NCBI GenBank assembly: GCA_032358165.1
Contig: JAALGY010000016.1
Span: forward strand, 868,001-932,000
Reading direction: 5' to 3'
DNA from: Diplosphaera chodatii
Taxonomy: Eukaryota > Chlorophyta > Trebouxiophyceae > Prasiolales > Stichococcaceae
DNA: 64,000 bases
The position numbers and the translations under genes were made by a program. Shown piece after piece: positions 36,991 to 48,732 of the stretch (the stretch's first letter is position 1; the number at the start of each line of letters is the position of its first letter). The notes under the pieces are model-generated. The model was not told the DNA's origin, searched no databases, and saw only the letters and a program-made list of their open reading frames with translations.

Positions 36991-37686
36991 TGCAGGCCAA
37001 GGAAACCCCAGGGCTGAATTTATCAGGGCCTCGTATATATATCTGGCAATCCTACTCGACAGTTTGACTCTCAAACATATTATGACGGAGTGTGCGGCAG
37101 CCATGTATAAGCATGTGCATGCACACTGCGTGATGCAGTGTCGTGAAGGTGCACTACTGGCATGGGCATGGTGTGGCATCACATGTGGGTGATGGTAGAC
37201 TTGCCGCTGTGACGGCCTCCATGGTTCGCTACCGTGGCGACCTATCATCACGACTGTTCAGTCTACTATGACGTGCATGCAAGCGAGTGTGTAGAGCTGT
37301 GGGCTGCGGACACATCTTCCAAACAGGCCATCTTTCAGCATGCACATTGCGCAATGTGCATGCTGCGCAGCTTCCTGCAGCCACCCGGGAGTTTTGCTCA
37401 TGCCGAATCCACAGTAGTCCAAGGCAACACGCACCTGACATGTTGGAACTAGCTGTCCATCTATCTAGCATTGGCAGCCTTGCTTATTGACAAACTAGAT
37501 GATCAGCTTGGCCCCCAATAACGTCTGCCGGCGGTTGGCTAGGCGGCAACTGCACGGGCAATTGAATTATTCAGCGAGTCAGCAGGCAACTTGATGAAGA
37601 TCAGCAGATGCTATATATACTGTGATCTTGCATGCAAATGGTCCAATCAACCAGGCTTGAGGCTTAGGAACTAACCCATCTGCCGC
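36991..37686. other. intergenic between U5 and U6
   Basis: These 696 bases hold no recognisable exon. They are less GC-rich than the genes and contain TATATATA-like runs near 37034 and 37612. Confidence 0.5.
37611..37620 (+). promoter_or_regulatory. possible TATA box of U6
   Basis: CTATATATAC lies 67 bases before the first in-frame Met of U6 and about 180 before the ancestral start site. The match is good, but TATA-like runs also occur in introns here (about 33019), so this is only a candidate. Confidence 0.3.
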
Positions 37687-40600
37687 TTGGAGACGTTTGT
37701 GCCATACATGGCAGGCCAGACGTCAGGCAATGCTGCGCCTGAACACCAAGGCACCGAACCAGTGTCAAAACCAGCCCAGCGCCGCACAGGAGGCGATGTG
37801 GCACGCTTCCTGATAATTTGGGGCCTGAATGGAAAGGACTGGATCCAGGAGGAGGCTGTCATGCACGAGCATGGTGAATGTAACTTCTTGTACGCGGGAA
37901 CGTCATGCAAGAGCACCCAATATGCACACGGTGCCAAAGGCTGGGGTGCTGTAGAATGTAGACGTCCGCAGTGGCTACGTCGCAGGCTGCCTAGAGAACA
38001 TTGAAGTCCATGAGGAGGGCGACGTGGCGTGGTGCGCTGTATGCTGCCCATCCCTGGGGGCCGCTGAAGCCTGCGCAGCTTGTTTGCAGCGTACGCTGTT
38101 GTCATGTATACATAGGCGACCGTCCACAGCAGCCTCCGATGCTCATGTGACTGCTTCGACCTGTTCCTCTTAGGCAACAGGCACAGCAGATTGAAAGATA
38201 TAACTACATCGATGTGTGTGCAGGGCGCTTTGGTCACCTGAAGGTATGCATCGAGCCAGATTGGCAGGCACTGGGGGGCGGCAAGGAAAGCGCAGCAGGG
38301 CAGCTCATCAAGCTTGCAGAGTGGCTGGGCTGCAACGACGACCTGCAACCGCTGCCGCACCACCTAGCGATCTGCCTTGCACGCGGCGCATCTGCAGTGC
38401 TGACTGCACTCGACACAGTCGGCGGGGCACATACGCTTGCAGCGGCTGACGATGCCGCAGCCAGCTGCCTGGTCCACAGCCTCATGCAGGCCACCGGCGA
38501 TCGCCGCTGGTCCTGGTCACCTTTCAGCTTGCGCCTGCGGGTGGAGGAGGCCTTCGTGGCACTGGGGCCAAGCCTTGTCTCACATGCGATTGTGGACCTG
38601 CGGGAGGGCAGCCCTGGCTCCCCGCAGCGCACCGTCGCCGCTGGCAGACTGGCATTTGCCTTCCAGCTTGCTGCCAAACCCGATGCCAGGATGAGTGTGC
38701 AGCCTGGCAGCCAGCTGGCCGAGGGCGTGAGCGCTGCACGACAGGTGGGTTGTCAGGGCAGCTCTCGTTCGGATGGCTAGCAGCAGAGGTACCAGGCTGC
38801 ATGCACTTGTTTCTGCCTCCTGATCATTGCTGAGGTTCCTGCAAGTATCCAGCATCATGCAAACTTGACTGACAACGTGCTTCTGCTGTGCGGCATCAGA
38901 GGTGTCTCGACCTTGGCTGGCTGCAGGACATGGCATCGAACTGCATTGAGCTGCTGCGGGTGATCACAGACGTGCTGGCAGAATGGTCAGCGGCAGTTGG
39001 CACGGCAATCCAGCAGCACCAGCAGCAGCAGCAGAAGAAGAAGAAAAAGAGCAACACGCAGCAGCAGAGCAAGAGCACGAAGCAGCAGCTGCTGCATGAC
39101 ACAGCATCACAGTTGCATGAGTCCAGCATCTGGCTGCCGGCTGCCGCGGGCAGCCTGCTTGGCTGCACAGTGGAGATGAAAGAGAGCGGTCCAGTCGTCG
39201 ATGCCCCGGTGCTGCTGCCCACCCTGGGGCAGCTGCTGCGACAGGTGCTATCTAGGCTTGCCAGTGCACACAGCCGTCAACCGTGTGACTGCGCCATGAA
39301 GCACACACTGTACGCACCACATGGCAGCAGATACACCTGTGGACTATTGTGACTCGCTCCACAGTATGAGCTCAGTACTGCATTTTGGGCCTGCACAATT
39401 GGTGCAATCACTCATCTGGCTGATGCCGACCTAGCTCGCCCACTCCGCAGGTTGTCGCCTGCGTGCAGCAGGTTGAGCGCGGGGCTGCGGCTGGGCTGTG
39501 GCCCCCGGAGACGTCCGGCCACCCAGCCACAGCCTGTGTGGGGCAGCTGCATGTCGCCGTCCAGGATGTGCTGGCTATGTTCGGTGGGCGGGCTGCTGTT
39601 TCACGCAGGCGCTTGCATGCCGCTGTGCATGGCATGGTGCCATGTCGCTGCTGCCTGTCCATACTTCTTCAAGCTAAAAGGCCAGGGGTCAGCTGATGTT
39701 GCTGCACTGCCTACGGTGCCACCATTGATGGCTGGCCACATGTGGGCCTTTACTTGGCATGTTATTAGCCAAATATGTGCCATACCGTGCAGATGAGGCG
39801 GATCCTGCTTTGGAAGGGCAGCGGGCACTGCATGCGGCGGTGACCAGGGCACTGGATGTCGCCTTGGACTACCTCGCGTCCCCCAAGCACACAGCGCTGC
39901 TCTACCACCTGATCATGCTTGCACATGCCACTTTGCTAGGTAGGCAACTGCTTTGCCCGGCACTGTGCACACATATGCAGCACCCAACACATGGCACCTG
40001 TTGCACGGTCGGATGGGTGCTTGATGTTCGTGGCAGGCAGCTGGACATTGATGCCGGCGGACATGTGTTGGCTGCTTTACAGGCCCCTCCAGGAAGAATG
40101 GATACATCCTCATGTCGCAGTTGGCCCGTGTGCAGCAGCTGGCCATCACATGGTTCAGCATGCCTGCTCACGAAGTGCCAAGGGGCAGGATGCTCGAGTG
40201 CCCAACGACGAACTTTGAATGTCTTTCACTCACCGATCAGGTGCGTAGTGCTGCATCTCTGCATCCCTGTGACAACACTCGAAAAGCAGCCCTCTGAACA
40301 AACTTAGCAAAACAGGCACAGTGCATGCTGCTGTGTATTGATGAGTTTGCTGATGAACCCCAGATCTTTCTGTTTCGGTGGGGCATCATCGTCTTGCCTA
40401 TCTGGCAGCCATGCATTGGTGTTTTCGCAGGTAGCCTTGCTGATGGACGTCACCGCATCTCAGCTGGCCACGGCTATTGCGGTAAGTACCAATGCTGGCC
40501 TGTGTACCCTCAGGTCAATACCACCCACCTGAAGCTGCAGGAGTGGACAACGGTCTGTTTCCATGCTGACAGGACATGGCCCCCAGCTGTGGCAGCCTTT

Positions 40601-42854
40601 CCTGCGTGGCCGACATGGTCAATGCCGTCATTGACTCGGGGGCGGTCAATGCCTTGGCAGCCGCACTGCAGGTGCCCCCTCCATCCCTTGCTCAAACATA
40701 TGAAGCGGCACTCGCATTCGCAACTTGATGAATACGTTTGCTGCCGTGAGAGATGCTGCCAACGCGCTGCTCTGCGGAAACACTTGCCGCATTGCCAACT
40801 CCCGCAGATGTGCAGGTGGTTGCCCTGCGCAGGCTCCGGCTTGCAGGAATGTGCGGGACAGGACCCGAATGTCGCCGAAGGACACCAGCAGCTGCCTGGG
40901 TCCGGGGCTCTTTGGTGCTGCGGAGGCAATGCTGCAAGTATTGCAGGTTCGTTGATGCCTGCCCAGCCTTGCACCTGCTGCACATGTGTCAGCCTGCTAA
41001 CTTGCATGTGCAGTGTCTGCATCCGATGTGCAACATATCCAGTCGGCAGCATGGCAGCTGCATGGTAAGCTGCCATGACCTGCCAGTGTATATGCGACCT
41101 GAATATCTGTATTGCATCATGTGACTGGTACAACGATGGGCATCTGCACCCTGCAGTTGGCCAGTGACGCAGCTGCTGCCGGCACGCAACGGGGAGGCGA
41201 TGCCATGGCAGCCTTCGTGCGCGGCGGCCTCGGCTGCTTGAGGCTTGCAGATGCAGAAGCCAGAGCGCAGAAGGCCGCGCCGTGCACAGCGTCTCAGGCT
41301 ACGCTGCCAGATCGGGCCGTGCAGCCGGATCCCCGCAAGCCGCATGCAGCACGGCAGCTGGGCGCCAACATTCTGGCCGGCGTCGCGGGGGTCCTGACAC
41401 CGCCTGCGTCATGCACCCTGGCCAAGCGGGGCCTGCTGGAGCCCCTGCTGCAGGTGGGGTCAGAGTTGCTGGGTCCACTGACATCTTGCGCCTCCGACAG
41501 TGCCCTGATTAATGAAACATTGATGGTGGAACGCAGCGACGATGATCGCAGTGCAACTGAGGCAGAACGGGTGCATCAACAACCTGATAAGCGGGTGGAA
41601 ATTGGTTGTTGTATATACCCTGCCAGACTTTGGCCACTGCAAGGGGCTGCACACAAAGCTGTGTTGTCAGGCCTCAGGGTTTTGGGCGTTGTCACCGCAG
41701 GCGCTGCCTTGGCGGGCAACATCGTCAGAGCTGGCAACTGACACCGCATCATGGCGGACCACTGTGCACGGCACCAGGGCCATTGTCAAGATCCTGGCGG
41801 CCGTGCTGGCTGCTGATGCGCCGGCGCGTGCCGCTGTGCTGCGGGATGGCAGCTGGGACACAGCAATGCGGCGTATCAGGTGGGTTCGGTCGAACAGGTA
41901 CTGTAGCGGTGTCGCGCTCGACTAGGCGCTCGTGTATCATCAACCCTGTGCAGCTACAGCTCGTTCCTGTCTCACAAGCTTGTATCTTGATAATGCAGGG
42001 ACCTGAAGCCGCCGCCACCGCTGGCTGCAGAGTGGGCTGAGCAATGGGAGGAGTTGCTGCACGAGCTGTCTGCGGAGCGGGGAAGCAGCACAGGTGGCAT
42101 CCGCAGGACAGCAGAGGCTGAAGCGACAGCTGCAATTGCCGCTGCCGCCGCTGCAGCAGAGCGCGCCATGCAAGAGCTGCTGGTACATACGCTGTGTACA
42201 TGGTGAAAGTGGAGGCTTTGCTGCACTTGGGCTGGCAAGGTGCAGATGGTAAATCTGTAAATGGCAGCACCACTGCCACGGTCCTACGCTCTTCCAGCAG
42301 CTTTGCAGGCTGAGCTGGCTGAGATATTGTGGGGATTTACACAGGCAGAAGAGCAGCCCACAGTCAGCTCCAGCCAGCCCAGCAAGGCGGCCACCAAACG
42401 CGCCCGCAAGAAAGCAGCACGGCAGCAGGCGGCCGCAGCCACCAGTGCAGACGGGCCCACCGCAGCGCCTGCCAGCTCAACAGATCCTCAGGCGGCCAAC
42501 CCCACTAGCTGTACACCTGCAGCAGATGCACAACTGCCAGCTGCAACTGCTGCAGCGGATGCAGCGGCAAGCCAGGCAGTCCACAGCCTGGGTGTGGACA
42601 AACCATCAGCAACAATTGGCACTACGATGCCGAATGCAGAGTGGTGGCGCTGCCCGCTGAGCGGCAAGGTAATGCGAGACCCAGTGCTGTGCGGCAGCAG
42701 TGGTCACAGCTTCGAGCGGGAGGCTCTGCGGGAGTGGCTATCGGCCAACCCTGGAGTGCACCCGCTGAGCAGGCAGCCACTTCCGCTGGAAGCAGACAAC
42801 ATGCTGCCCAACCATGCCTTGCGCAACTTGATCCAGCAGCTGCAGCCAACTTGA
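37687..42854 (+). CDS. U6: RRM-like / helical / U-box protein with GTG at the family start site
   Basis: Exons: 37687-37873, 37986-38090, 38224-38744, 38927-39244, 39451-39583, 39793-39939, 40083-40240, 40431-40481, 40573-40671, 40833-40946, 41157-41453, 41701-41879, 41999-42182, 42345-42854, giving 1000 residues from the Met at 37687. The family start codon is GTG here (37798; V-A-R-F-L-I-I-W-G-L), so either the upstream ATG adds 37 residues or a non-AUG start is used. Exon 2 is textbook for the family (IEVHEEGDVAWCAVCC). Exon 4 is the second longest in the family: a Gln/Lys-rich insert (QQQQQQKKKKKS) lies where other copies have a short loop. The U-box fills the last 71 residues (CPLSGKVMRDPVLCG, REWL, LPNHALRNLI). 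No frameshift is visible. Confidence 0.8.
39018..39087. repeat. CAG/AAG triplet-rich tract in U6 exon 4
   Basis: Runs of CAG, then AAG, then CAG again encode a Gln/Lys/Ser stretch of about 22 residues between two helices of exon 4. The tract is in frame and probably variable in length. Confidence 0.8.
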
Positions 42855-43389
42855 TCAGCAGCTGGGATCTTTGCCCACAGTCTACCTACGTAGTCATGGA
42901 ATAGCAAAGCGATACCTAGTACTTGCTGACTCTACTGCATGTGAAAGGGAAAGCTCCATTGCAGCGAGCCGTGTGATTAAATCGGTATGGTATGTCTGCG
43001 TATGTAGGCCCACTCGCCTTGCCAATGCTTTTTCTGCAGCCGTTGGTGAGGTCCTGACGACAAGCATCAGACAAATTGGGGTCAATAATGTGAGCTCTTC
43101 TGATGCTGATGAGACTGCCAACTTTCATCAAGCTTTGGAACCTGGCCAGTTTGGTTGTACACCCTGGCGGATTATCTGGCGGCATGTGGCCTTGGACGGG
43201 GTTTCACCAAGTATGCCCCTTGAAGGCTTTCATGTCGGAGTCATGGGCGCCGCTTGCAGCACGCATGTGTCTGCTCCGCACTCAAATGCCAACCAGCCAG
43301 ACATAAGGAGTCGTTTTGAGCACAAGCACCGTCAAAGCGACTGGATCAGCAAACCTGCCAGTCGGCAGCTAGCCAGAGTGTACAGGCAA
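42855..43389. other. intergenic between U6 and U7
   Basis: These 535 bases carry no recognisable family exon. Open frames that run into U7 exon 1 from upstream lack the family signature before the Met at 43390. Confidence 0.5.
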
Positions 43390-46300
43390 ATGGCATGCTC
43401 ACTGTTGGTGTCGGGGCTCGACTTCAAGGGTTGGAGCCAGGCACAGGATGTGATGACCAGCCATGGTGACCGTGAAAACACTGTGCCTGTTACAGTTCAG
43501 GCAGAAGCTTCAGTGTGTGCGCTGCTGCCGTGTAGTCTTTGTGCTGGTCCACGTGGAACATGGTAGGCCCAAACGCAGGTTGCCAAGGTCGCATCGAGCT
43601 CCATTATACAAGGGATCAGACTTGGTGTGCGGTGTGCTTCCCATCTCTGGCAGCCGCTGAAGCTTGTGCGGCCAATTTGCGACGTGCGACTCCTGCTACT
43701 CTTCCTCACAACCTCACTTTTCTGACCTGAGCGACAAAGAAGCCATACCCATTATAACTGACTTGTTGTATCGGTGTCATGGGCAGTATGTCACTGTCAT
43801 GCCATTGTATGTTTGCGCAGGGCATTATTCTGATCAACTGCGGGTGGGCGTGGAGCCGGAGTGGCAGGCGTCTGGCAGGACTGAGGCAACTGCTGAGACG
43901 TACCTGATCCAGCTGGTCGAGCGGCTGGGCTGTCGGGCTAAGCTGGGTCCGCTGCCACAGTTTGCGGAGCTTTGCCTTGCGCACAGCGCGACTGCCATCC
44001 TGGAGGCCACCGAAGTGCTTGGCGGGGCCAAAGGGGTGCTTGCGCTCGCAGCGACAGACCAAGACGCAGCCGTCTGCCTGTGCCTGGGCCTCATGCAGGC
44101 CGTGCAGAATGGCGCCTACACCTGGGTGACTGACGACGTGCGCCGCCGCGTGGATCACACCTTTGCATGGCTGGCGCCGCAGCTGCTGCCACTGGCGGCT
44201 GCGGAGGTGGCCGAAAGGGGCCCCAACTGTGCCCAGCGCGCGTACTTTGCCAGTCGCCTGACAGAAGTCCTGCTGCAGACGTGTGAGGCAGAACAGCCCT
44301 TGGACGAGCGGCGAGGGCGCCTTGCGGCGGGGATGGTGGCATCTGTCAGAGAGGTGGGTCGTCGGTTTACGCAGTGCTCATCTAGGGACAATGCCACAAA
44401 AGCTTCTGCAGCGCAGCAATATTCGGCTGTTCGTTGTTGTCGCCTAGCTTCATGCCCTGTTATTTTTGCAAGGTGCTTGCCCAAGGTTGCATCCTGAGCA
44501 CCTGAATGTGCAGAGGTGGGTATTCCATTGTTGCGACTGGCAGACTTGCTTGTGCTGCTGGCCGCAGAAACTCGCACCCCACTGCATGATACTGCAGCGC
44601 GCAATCGTGGATGCGCTGTCAGACTGGTCAGCGGCAGTGGGCAGGGCACTCCAGCAGCAACGGCAGCTGCTTGACGGCCAGCAGCAGCCTGGTTCACTTA
44701 TCAGCTTGATTCATGAGCTACACTGCCTGGGCATGTGGCTGCCACGGGCATCAGCTAGCCTGCTGCATGCCATGCGGGAGCACCGCCTGTCCTGCAGAAT
44801 CGATCCACAGCTGCTGCTGGACACCCTGGGGCAGCTGGTCCGAAAGGTGCCGTTCGCGCCTGGTTTTGCATGGTGTCTTGCACGACTGCCTGCCATCTGC
44901 ATCAGGTCGCAAGGCCACTAAGCTGCATGCCCTTTGGGTCTAGAGTCAGCATGTCAGCACATGGGTGACAGATGACATTTTCTTGCATCGCACCACAGCA
45001 ACTCTTGCATGCACCCCGCAGGTCGTTGTCTTCATGCAGCTGAATGAGCGTGCGGCTGCGGGCGGACTGTGGGCGCTGGAAGAATCTGGCACGCCAGCAG
45101 TCACCTGGTTCGTGGAGCTGCACGTCACCATGATGGATGCGTCGGCAACGCAGGGTGGGCTGATGTGCTACGACTGCAGCACTCGCATACACTGCATACG
45201 GCTGCGCATGTTCACCGCGACATGCAGCGCGATACAGCCAGGGCACAAACGCATGTGCAAAGAGTCCGGCAGGGCAGCTTCATGCTCGTTTACAGCTTGA
45301 CGCTTGGCATCCTGCATGAACCACAGACTGCACCTGAGCAAATGCCTACCGGTTGACATTGCGCAGGCGGGGCACTGCATGCTCCTACGGGGGTGTCAGC
45401 GCTGCACCGCGCCATTTCAAGGGCTCTGGGCACCGCTCTGGACCACCTTACGGCCCCGCGGTACCTTGCGGTGCTGCTGCCCCTGTCGCAAGCTGCGTAT
45501 GCCACCCTGGGAGGTGAACATGGCGCCTGCCAAATGCATTCTAGCTGTGTGCAGCATAGTCTTGTGCCCTGCAGTGTTGTATGCCACGTGCCGCAGGCTG
45601 CGCGCTGGAAAGCAGTTCAACAATAAGGAGGCAGAGCACTGACGCACTCATTGCCTGGCTGCTCTCTCAGTGAGAGCACGTGGAGAAAGGATGCCAGCAC
45701 CTTCATGACGCAGCAGGCTCGCATGCAGCAGATGGCAGCCGCTTGCCTCAGCGTTCCGCCACAGGAGCTGCCATCGCGCAGCTCGCCAGAATCCATGTTG
45801 TTTCCCGCCGAGCTGTTCCCATTTGCTGACAAGGTGTGCCGCGTGCTTTCTTCGTGCAACGCCGTGGCATACCTGCACGACAGGCCATAGTATCCCTGGA
45901 CTTGCACCAAGCTGCTGTTGCTTGCCCCCTTCGTTCAGGCTGCTACAGATTGATGCATAAGCAGATACTTCATTGCACTTCGCTCTCCATCACATGCCAA
46001 TGTTTGGTCACGATACTCGAATACTGGTGACAACACTGTAGCTTTGGTCCCTGCAGGCGTTGTCCTTGCTGATGGACATTACAGCAATGCATCTGGCTGG
46101 GGCCATGGCCGTGAGTGGCGCTTTTGCGTCTGCTTCCAACGTTGTGCTTCCTGCATCTGGCAATGGCAATATCACCCAGGAGGCCACAGTGCTGCTGTTA
46201 ACGCTGCAGAAGTTCCTGCTCAGTCCCAAGTTTGTGTCCAAGATCGATACCGACTGCATCTTCGACTCGGGGGCGGCCAATGCACTGGTGGCCACACTGC

Positions 46301-48406
46301 AGGTATCTCTTCAGTGTACGTGTTGCAGCACATGTCTTGCATGTTCTGCATCTGTTGGCTGTGAGATGCTGGTGCCTCAGCTGCAGAAGCCAGCAGACAC
46401 TATGTGCAGCGGCATAACTGAAATGCTTGCACTGTGCAGATGACGCATTGCAGAAATGTGCGATCCCTGAGCGATGGCCTGACGAAAGAAGACGCCAGCA
46501 GCTGCCTGGCTCCGGGGCTGTTTGAAGCTGTGGGCGCTCTGCTGTCAGCTGCCAAGGTGTGTCTGGGACCTGCATAACCCTGTTGGTGCTCTGAGGTTCG
46601 TGTACAGTGCATTGTGACATTTTCTATCTACCAGTATTGTTGCAACCTACCCGGCAACTGTGGCCCTGTGCATTTGTGCCATGTTTGGACCGCTGGCTGC
46701 TGGGCGAGAACGTCAAAACGACAGTTGCCAGCGGCTCAACTGGTATGCAACTGCAGGCTGCAGAGGCAGCAGCTGCTGCGGGCCACCCGTGGGCAGGCGG
46801 CCGTGTTGCGGTGCTCGTGCGTGGCAGCCTCGGCGCCTTCAGGCTTGCGCATGCAGAGGCCGCAGCGCGGGAGGCTCTCACATCCCCAGCAGCTGATGCC
46901 ACACAGCTGGACCCCTGCACGCCGCACAAGGCGCGGTTTTGGGCAGCCGACATCCTGGGACGCATCACTGGAGGCCTGACTCCGTCTGTGGCGCACACCC
47001 TGGCCGAGCAAGGCCTGGTCACGCCCCTGCTGCAGGTGCGCTCACACGCCGGCATCACTCATATGTGATGGTGTCAGCTGGGCTCGTGATTGCAGGGAAG
47101 ATGGAAAGCCATAGGCGGCATGACAAGCTTTGTTGCAAACTTGGTATGACTTCCATATGGAAGAAGGATGCATACATGGCTGGGCGTTCATGTACAGCAG
47201 CGTGCGGACGCAGTCTTGTTACATGTGGCGGACAGATCACCTTCTCGTTATCGGTTGAATGCATAGTGTCGCCATATAGGCGCTCCCATGGCAAGCGACG
47301 TCATCAGAGCCGGCATGTGACGTGGCATCCTGGGTGACAACTGAGGACGGCATTGCGGCCAGCTGCAAGATCCTGGCGGCAGCGCTGGCTGCCGATGCCT
47401 CTGCACACACAGCGGTGCTGCAGGACGGCAGCTGGGATGCAGCCGTGCAGCGTGTCAGGTGGGCCAGCACCTTCAGCCCTCAAAAGCTGTATCTGATGAT
47501 TCTGCCAATGGGTTATAACGAGTAGACGGCCACATGCCATGCCTGCACAACTTGCACTTGCTCCTCGCTTCACAATGCAGGGACCTGCAGCCGCCGCCAC
47601 GCGTCTGTCAAGGATGGCAGGAGCAGCGGGAGGCGCTGCTATGCATGGTGACGACTGTGCTGGCAGGCAATGGAAAGGGCAGTCAGCGGACAACAGGCAA
47701 CGCCGCACCAGCTGACAATGCCGAGGCCATTGCTGCGGCGGAGCGCGCTATGCAGGAGCTGCTGGTATGCCCTGAAGCTGAGGCCAAAGATGGCCACTGC
47801 CGTTGCTTGCTGGTGTTGGGACACATCGATAGAGAGGCTGTACGCGCACTTCAGCTTGCTGGCATGCAGGCGGACGAGCAGCGGGCTGACTCCCCGGGCC
47901 AGCGCAGTAAGGCGGCCTCCAAGCGTGCCCGCAAGAAGGCGGCCAAGCAGCAGGCGGTCGCCATTGGAGATGTTGTGGCGCCGGCGCACACGGCAGCTCA
48001 GGCCCCAGCAACCTCGAGCTCGTTGCAGCCTGCAGACACCAGCTGCAGCAGCACGCCGGTAGCAGGTGCTCTCCAAACAGAGACACCACCAGCGATACAG
48101 GCACCAGCAAACAGCAACACCGACAGCCCAGGCGCTGCGGACATGTTGCAGCGCTCGGGGACGGCCACTGCCCACCCTGCAGAGGAATCAGACTGGTGGC
48201 GCTGCCCGCTGAGCGGCAGGGTGATGCGTGACCCGGTATTGTACGGCAGCCTCGGTCACAGCTTCGAGCGGGAGGCCCTGGAGCAGTGGCTGGCGGCCAA
48301 CCCTGGAGTGGACCCAATCACACAGGAGGTGCTGCTGCCGGGGGCAAGCGGTGTGCTGCCCAATCACGCCCTGCGCAACATGGTTCAGCAGTTGCGCCTG
48401 GGCTGA
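43390..48406 (+). CDS. U7: RRM-like / helical / U-box protein; exon 6-7 junction uncertain
   Basis: Exons: 43390-43465, 43579-43683, 43821-44353, 44568-44846, 45022-45154, 45367-45513, exon 7 to 45833, 46057-46110, 46210-46302, 46440-46556, 46757-47035, 47280-47458, 47581-47764, 47870-48406. Exon 7 does not fit. The acceptor matching other copies (CTCTCAG before TGAGAGC, near 45673) puts the conserved frame one base out. A weaker acceptor (AATAAG, exon from 45628) restores the phase, adds unrelated residues and gives 973 in total. The gene is therefore either slightly remodelled or carries one indel. The start MACSLLVSGLDFKGWSQAQD and exon 2 (ELHYTRDQTWCAVCF) are RRM-like. The U-box (last 71 residues) has CPLSGRVMRDPVLYG and EQWL but GVDPITQEVL instead of GVDPLSRQPL. 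U7 faces U8 tail to tail. Confidence 0.72.
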
Positions 48407-48732
48407 GGTTGTACAGCCAGGTGTGCAGTGTGTGTTAGTAGTAGTGCAACCAGTACAGATGTGTCCGCAGAACTATCGAAGTCCAGTGTTCATTATGCCT
48501 CTGATTTCAGCCAGACTCTGTATCAAGCATACAGACAAAGCACACGGATAGTTTGTATGGACTCAGACTCGAACATCATGCTGGTGGTGACCTGCAACTA
48601 TCTTATGGTCGAGCGGACACCCAATGTTGTAGCGACCTGGACCGACATCCTGTAGTCTGCAGATCAGCGGTAAACCCTAAGCACCATCTGCATCCACCCT
48701 GGTTTGCTGCATCCGGATGGTCTCATTGGCCC
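48407..48732. other. intergenic between convergent U7 and U8
   Basis: These 326 bases lie between the two stop codons and must hold both 3' UTRs. No inverted repeat is obvious at this inversion boundary by eye. Confidence 0.5.

Noticed and set aside
40325..41068. Open frame of 247 residues between U6 exons 8 and 10
   Set aside because: It reads U6 exon 9 in the wrong frame and runs through introns with clear GT..AG borders.
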